From Schistosoma haematobium (lineage: Eukaryota > Platyhelminthes > Trematoda > Strigeidida > Schistosomatidae), in NCBI RefSeq assembly GCF_000699445.3, contig NC_067196.1, forward strand, positions 31,082,616-31,146,615: DNA of 64,000 bases, read 5' to 3'. A model generated the notes under the pieces. It saw only the letters and a list, made by a program, of their open reading frames with translations, did no database searches and was not told the DNA's origin. Within the stretch, counting starts at the first letter, position 1, and every line of letters begins with the position of its first letter. Below, piece by piece: positions 57,789-64,000 of this stretch. The translations under genes and the position numbers were made by a program.

Positions 57789-57937
57789 TCAATACATAGT
57801 GACCGCAGTGTCGAGTCACCTAGACCGGTGGCCACATTGCAACATGATCGATAGCATTCGATCTGCACTAATAAGGACTAGACAAGCATGACATTGATCA
57901 CCACCCAGTGATCAATCAATTGTGAAAGCGACATTAT

Positions 57938-60840
57938 CGAATTAGAAAATATTCATTAAAAATAAAAACAAATTAAACACCCTCTTATTGCATGTCGGGC
58001 AACATTGGAGTTGTCGAATACTCCTTTAACCTTAAAAAAGCTTTATACCGTGCTGTTTTTAATCTCATGAGCTGAGAAACGCGTAGTATCATTTTAATAA
58101 TGGTAAGATATGTAAATATATATCACTATTTGTAGCATGTTTAATTTTTTGAAGATTGTAATAATTTGTTAAAACTAATACCGTGTTTGAGTCCAGAAGA
58201 AATCAGTTCATAAAATATAAAATATAATGGTGAAAATAAGCATGAGACCGACTATAAGAACACTAAGTGTTGTGTAAGATTTATTAGTGTAAGTTTTATT
58301 TCTTTCGAATACATATATTGCTTCTTGTGATATGATAACATTTGCTCTAAACATTTGACTTATATGGTGTATTTCAAGTTATTCAGTGAAATTCCATAGT
58401 CATGAAGTACTATAATAATTGAAAAAAATGAGTCAGTTAAATGTATATCAACATTTTAACTACCAATCTATCTTATATCAAATGTTTACCAAGGAAATAT
58501 CTATGGGCCATTAGAGACATAATTACTGATGTACATTTGGTTTGGATAATCAATTGTAAATACTTATCCGTATATTTCATGCAAATGAAAGATAATAATA
58601 ACTATATTGAACAATTTTTGATATTACAAAATGATCATTTGAATAAGATCAATTCATTTGTGATGTAATTGTTTATTGATAAAGTAGATATAAGAGGTAA
58701 AGTGCTTTTCTGTACAACCTAAATACTTTATTGGGTTTGAATCATTTCTCAAATATTTTCAACTAATATGTTTTTGGTGGTATCAACGTAAATGTTTTGT
58801 ATCATAAACATTTATTGATGTCAGCTACATTAGTTTCTCTTATAATTGAAAAAGTTATAGATGCACTGATTTCATTAAGTATGTGATAAATTATTTTCAT
58901 TTCTTATTCCAACGAGTAGAACTAACTATTCTACCTTCATCGATGTTAATTCAGTGCTTCAATATCTTACGAATTTCATAAATAACATTGATCTTTAAAC
59001 CACTATTCAGTGTAGTATGATACAGTAATTTATAGCAAAATAGAAGTTCTGTTAAAGTATTTACAATTTAGTTCCGTACCATGAAGTGTGTGCTGAAAAA
59101 AATTTGTTTCGAGATAATCTGTGAAATTACTTACACGTATTTAACAATGAAACACATTTTCTAAAGACACCATATCAATAAATAAAATAGTCGTCTATCT
59201 TAGGTTATTTATAATACAATGACATAGTCTGTTTGTTTTAGTTATTTCATTTTACTGCTTTGCATAATTTGCCCAATGAAGTAAGCATAACTGAGTGACT
59301 ATAATTTAATCATTGTTTCAAATAATTACTTATAAGAGACAATTAATAGATTTGCTTACTATTTTACGTAGAGAGACTAGTTTACTCATAATTTATCATG
59401 GAAGTAAAATTATTATCGTCACTGAAAGATACTTAGAATGAAAAAAACTTATGATAAGTTAATGCTCACGTAGAATGCGACTTCAAAAGTTTCTAAACGT
59501 ATTGTATCATATCTTAGTGTTTATAGATGTTATATTGTCCACTGATTATAGTTACATTATTTAAAATAAGTAACTAGAAGGCAAGGAGTTCAATTGTACG
59601 TTTTATATTATAGAAACAATATGTAAAATATATTTCTACCTGTATGGTAAACAAGATTATTTAGTATTATATATCTAAACATTTATGTAACATGTTTTGT
59701 ACCATTGAATCCCAACATAGTTGTACTATAAAAAAGGAACCGCTAAGTAGACATTTTTTGGGGAATAATTATGTTTGTATGGTGATCAAAAGTCAGTTTT
59801 TCTTTTTAGACACAAAGGTAATCACCAATATATCCAGAACACACTAAAAATGATCTTTTGACAATCAAATGAGGACTCATATACACAGAAGGTTTAGTCT
59901 TGCGCTCTCCTTATGTACCAAAAACAATTATATTAAACTAAACCTTAGTCTATATTCATTAAAAGAAAGAAAACTATTTCTCATGAATTTTTGTATAACC
60001 ACAAATAGGTTTCGCCAATAATTCATATCTAATTATGAGAAACAATCTATCATTCATGTGAGTTGTAGTTGTTAAATATGGAAAGTATTATTATTACATT
60101 AATTGATTTTACCATTTCTAAGATGACTTACCATGAAATTACCATATCAACTGTAGATACGTTTTCTAATATTTATTTCATAACTAAATTGATTTTCTCG
60201 TCACTTCAATATCTCTCCAATCATTCTTCAAATGTATCTACTTATCTTGTTTTTACAAACAACTAATTCAGCTCAAAAATGTTCTTCATTGTGTATATCG
60301 TACCCCAATTTATGGAAAGGCATTATCATTCAAGTAGTTTTCTATAATTCAAGATAGATAATTTTTTATACACATGTTTTTGACATCTATGAATGAAATA
60401 GAGTCATCTATTCTTTTGTTTTAAGAAGTTAGTTATCGTTAAGGGTTTATTCTTCAACTCCGTTAACCGACTCAAAGTTGGAAATATCTATAGAAAAGAA
60501 ATTTTCGGAACTTCATGAAATTTAAAAAGTTGTTTTACATGATAATCATTCTTTTGAATGGGTGCTTAAGATAAATTTAATTTTCTTCGAATTGTTTGAC
60601 ATTATACCCTAAATTATTTGAAGTATTTCATACATAATGTTGAAACATTAATTCACATAGTTGATTGACTGTAATACGTTTATTATCTGATGGCTTTATA
60701 TCTGACTCCAGTTAGATCTGATGAATGATTGTGATTGAAGTATACATGTCGCCAGTCCTCGTATATTATCATCGACTTGAATGGCGTTAGTAAATAACGA
60801 AATTAAATAAGTCAAATACGAGAATGAAGTTTAAATGAGT
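57938..60840. other. AT-rich interval with no supported feature
   Basis: Open frames at 58441-58668 and 60069-60266 show no domain. Confidence 0.5.
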
Positions 60841-60849
60841 ATATTTCAT

Positions 60850-61175
60850 ATAATCGTTGATCTGGACAGACAATCAGGGAGATGGAGCGAAGGAGGTGAA
60901 ATGGATTGGAGAAGGCATGTTAGCTAACTCAATTTATCCAAGCGTGAATCGATATTTATAGTCGGACAAAAATAAGATGCAGACATGTGATGAATTATAA
61001 ATGTACACACTTACGCTTACATAAAAATAATCACGGTTGACAAGCGAATAAATGACAAGGTAAAAATGTGAATTGAGAAGAATGAATAGATTGATCTGTC
61101 CAGAGGCTAGAATAAGTTATGTGGGCTTGACATAGTACCAGCCCCTATAATTATAATAGAGTACAAATAAATAAA
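60850..61175 (+). repeat. Possible non-LTR 3' end with AAATAAATAAAT tail
   Basis: A less AT-biased stretch (GACAATCAGGGAGATGGAGC near its start; GGCTTGACATAGTACCAGCC near its end) finishes in ACAAATAAATAAATG. The arrangement resembles a retroelement 3' UTR with a tetranucleotide tail. No second copy in the window and no flanking duplication were found. Confidence 0.35.
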
Positions 61176-63400
61176 TGTAAACTGAATCAGATAATATTTC
61201 CTTTCTATAGCTTTCTAAATCAAAACTACTTTCAAGCTGTCAAGAGTTGAATGATTAAATCGATTGCACATTAAGATAATTCTATGTATTATCTTTTTGT
61301 AATATGATGCATAACATTTTTAGATTTAATAAGCTACAATCGTGTAACGTTAACCATACTATAAGCGATCGTGTCTACTACTACTGAATATCCTTTTTGA
61401 ATATCTTTATTTTCATTCTTCTAATGTAGATAACTTAGAAGACATGATACAGAATCTACTGGATCCCAGAGAATTACTTATTATTGTTATAATTTCAAGT
61501 GATCAGCTAACACAATAATTCACCAACGACATAATTTTCATTTTATAATTTTTTTATACACAGTCTGTGGAACGTTCTATAATGTTTACTGAAAAAATAT
61601 GTAATAATGAAAAATGGGTTCATCGTGCTACGTTTTCAGGCGTAGTTTTGAATAAATACATTTGAGTTTCTTTACAAGCTAATACCTGAAAATCTATTTC
61701 TGATAGTCTTCAATGTTTTTTATATTACAAAACTCAATATTTTAATGTGGATAATTCATAATATAAGTAGAGATAATTATCAATAATAACAATAATTATA
61801 TACTTTAGTTTTTATCAAACGAATTCGAGTAATTTAATTCAGTCAGAAAGGCGCTAAAAATGTAATTAAAATCACTTTTCGAAATAAACCATTATGGAAT
61901 TTATAAATACCTTATATTGCCATCTTTTTATTGTGATAAATCTATCTACACAATCAATATCTAAATATTAACCATTAATATTATAGATAATTGAGTTTTA
62001 ATAATTGGATTTCTTCTCCTTTTTTTCGAGTATAGCTGTTTGAGGAAACAAATTATCCATATGAGTTTAGAGCCATAGAATACTTTAGCTTTTTGTGAAT
62101 TTCCATAAAATATTGAGTTATAGATAGACATATACAGGATCTTTTGTTTGTAAACTTAAATTTTGTAGTTGTTAACAGTACAGTGAAAAATAATCTTAGC
62201 TCTTTATCTTATATGAACTCATCAAATATAGTAATAAAAAGATTACATAATTTGATCATCTTATGAAACCAATTATCATTTACAACTCATTACTATTGGG
62301 AACCATTAATTAATCAGAATAATTTGAATAACATCTTTTGTAGTGCGAATAAACTTAAATGACAGGATCACCTGGTAATAATCACAAAGTGATATTTCTG
62401 TCCAATGATTTTTTTAACTTCTTTTTGTCATTTCAAAAATTCTATGTTGGTCTCAAAATACTCTGAAAGCATTGGATAAAAATAAACTGGGCTCATCAGC
62501 ACACTGTCAGTAATTGTTTGATTCATTCAGATGAATATTCTTCAAAGTAATTTAAACCAACATCATGGGCAAAATCAGAAGCCAAGTACATAGATGTTAT
62601 CGGATGAAAAATTGAATTTGAAATAATATCAGTGATTGAAAAACTCTAGAGTATTACTGGATAAACTAGTCTCAGTATCTTCATGGAAATAATCAAAGTT
62701 TAAATTACCAAAAGTAAATAAGGTCTAAAATAAGTTTATAGAAACATATGTTCAATCATTACCAAGTGACAGTTTTGTGTTCGATGGCAATATGAGTTGT
62801 TATGGAGTGAAATGCTTGTAATATATGAAGAGTATATAAGTAGGTGTGCATATGTGTGTCCTACTGTAGTTTAAATGCAATAAATAAATAAAGCTTTTGA
62901 TTAAGGCTACTGTCTAACTGATCATTTTATTCCCAATAAAACTTTAAGTACATATGAGTAAATTAGATTTTCCATAGTATGTGATGCTTAAGATTAGTTG
63001 CATGATGAGTTTTGATGTTAAATTAAAGCAAATATAGTCAAATGTCAACGACATAATTGACTAAACAGTTAGACATTCATTGTTGTTAGAGTGATGTTAT
63101 AGGTGATATAAATGCTACTGCGCTTTATATCAAGAAACGGCTATCATAAAGTACCTGACTTCATTCCTTCTCTTTTATCTAGATTGTATGTATACAAAGC
63201 TTCGTCTGGTAATCTTTCTGAGGTATTTTTATTTTGTCAAAGTAAATCCTGAAAACTGCTTCTAACAAAACTAGCACAGATCCACTATCGGTTATCAAGC
63301 TTTTTGAGGTCTTCTGATGAACTAGGAACCTGTTTACAATAATGCTTAGTTAGTTTACCCGTAAATTCAGTTACCTGAATGATTCATATAGACATCATTA
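61176..63400. other. AT-rich interval with no supported feature
   Basis: An AATAAATAAATAAA run near 62880 could be another retroelement tail or a chance run. Confidence 0.45.
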
Positions 63401-63418
63401 CACCAGCTGCTTTTAATA

Positions 63419-63744
63419 TCATAGACACCTTGATTGTTCCTCATCAGGAATTCTGTTCGAGGTTTTCACTAATGCCGGTCTAACTGTATCACCAGCACGA
63501 ACATAAACTTTTACATAACATTTGTTTAGATTTCTTCGAAATTCCTTGAATGTTTCTTCATACCAAGGAACACTAACCTTTGACTGAAGGGTATGTAAAC
63601 TAGACACCTCTCAGAATGTGTCGATTTTAAGAATACACTAGCTTTCTCACGACTGCTATATCTTTCTTTGATCAAACAATCATAGAGTGCTAGTGTGTAA
63701 TCAGTCAATTCGATCTCTCTTGCCAACTTAGTACCATATGACAT
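63419..63744 (-). pseudogene. Unidentified coding-like relic, frameshifted
   Basis: Two overlapping minus-strand frames (63526-63744, beginning MSYGTKLAREIELTDYTLAL; and 63419-63607, containing VPWYEETFKEFRRNLNKCY and VRAGDTVRPALVK) together look like one coding stretch with a frameshift near 63600. The residue mix is balanced compared with other frames of the window. I do not recognise the family; a retroelement or host exon are both possible. Confidence 0.3.
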
Positions 63745-64000
63745 AATGTTTACCTTTTCAATTCATCCTTTTTATTTATCTCGCTCAGTAAAAAAGAAAT
63801 GTGATTGATATGCAGTTACCAGATGTTTAGTAGTTTCGAACATTTTATGACTGGATTTATTTCTAAAGAATAAATGTAAAAAATTGTTCGAATCCGTGAC
63901 TTTGAGGACTCACAGTTCCTATATTTTTGTGTCGATTCAGATTGCATCCGACAGTAAACTAGGTAATAACGTACACATAATTCCAAGCACTTAATATTTT

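Larger units (their letters stand above)
57617..57924 (-). mobile_element. Family C tRNA-like/hammerhead SINE, full-length copy
   Basis: This 308-bp insert is flanked by the perfect 13-bp duplication AAAGCGACATTAT (57604-57616 and 57925-57937). On the minus strand it has a 5' hairpin (TTGATCAC...GTGATCAA), a region ending in GGTCACTATG, a tRNA-like head (about 57718-57788), a hammerhead and a tail ending CCATCTAA. The head starts with TTTAGATGGTGG, so the two segments can pair (TTAGATGGT/ACCATCTAA) and enclose the head and ribozyme. It has no A-rich tail. Confidence 0.85.

Noticed and set aside
1..64000. CRISPR arrays, bacterial operons or integrated viral genes
   Set aside because: Repeats are dispersed and not regularly spaced with unique spacers, the sequence is eukaryotic in character, and no virus-specific gene was seen.

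Overview
The window looks like non-coding, repeat-rich nuclear DNA of a blood fluke (Schistosoma or a close trematode). It is strongly AT-rich, has long (AT)n microsatellites, and carries several copies of a short tRNA-like element with a hammerhead ribozyme that closely resembles the known schistosome Sm-alpha element. No intact single-copy protein gene, rRNA or genuine tRNA gene could be recognised. Everything identifiable is a mobile element, a relic of one, or a simple repeat.

The most distinctive content is three unrelated sequence families (called A, B and C here). Each combines a tRNA-like, Pol III-type head with a hammerhead ribozyme. A is Sm-alpha-like: 7.6, 23.5, 25.9, 35.9, 38.2, 45.0, 45.9 and 50.7 kb. 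B has a monomer of about 400 bp: 0.0, 5.8, 9.6, 14.3, 15.5, 25.4, 29.3, 31.9, 34.2, 43.6, 46.9 and 53.3 kb. C lies at 4.0 and 57.6 kb. All three share the hammerhead core, a CA..TA loop on stem II and a loopless palindromic stem III. Many copies are not simple monomers. Some are head-to-tail repeats, and many carry an inverted copy of their own tail at the 5' side. The clearest case is a near-perfect 354-bp inverted dimer at 14.26-15.04 kb that entered as one unit, because it is flanked by a 12-bp target duplication.

Possible source machinery is present only as relics. There is a long RTE-like non-LTR element (39.7-43.0 kb) with a decayed AP endonuclease and a reverse transcriptase that has lost its catalytic core. 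A second RTE-like C-terminal relic lies at 48.7-49.2 kb, and a 58-bp insert at 52.5 kb derives from the same 3' end. Another non-LTR 3' end lies at 10.8-11.3 kb, with a 67-bp offspring inserted into the 39.7-kb element. A Penelope-like GIY-YIG endonuclease relic lies at 33.5 kb. Other elements are three solo LTRs with 4-bp target duplications (4.8, 16.3, 23.8 kb) plus a diverged fourth (55.6 kb), Merlin-like DNA transposons with matching inverted ends (22.0, 44.6, 51.3-52.1 kb), and two small foldback families.

The rest, about two thirds of the window, is AT-rich sequence without supported features. Novelty of families B and C could not be checked here; homologues may already be listed in repeat libraries.
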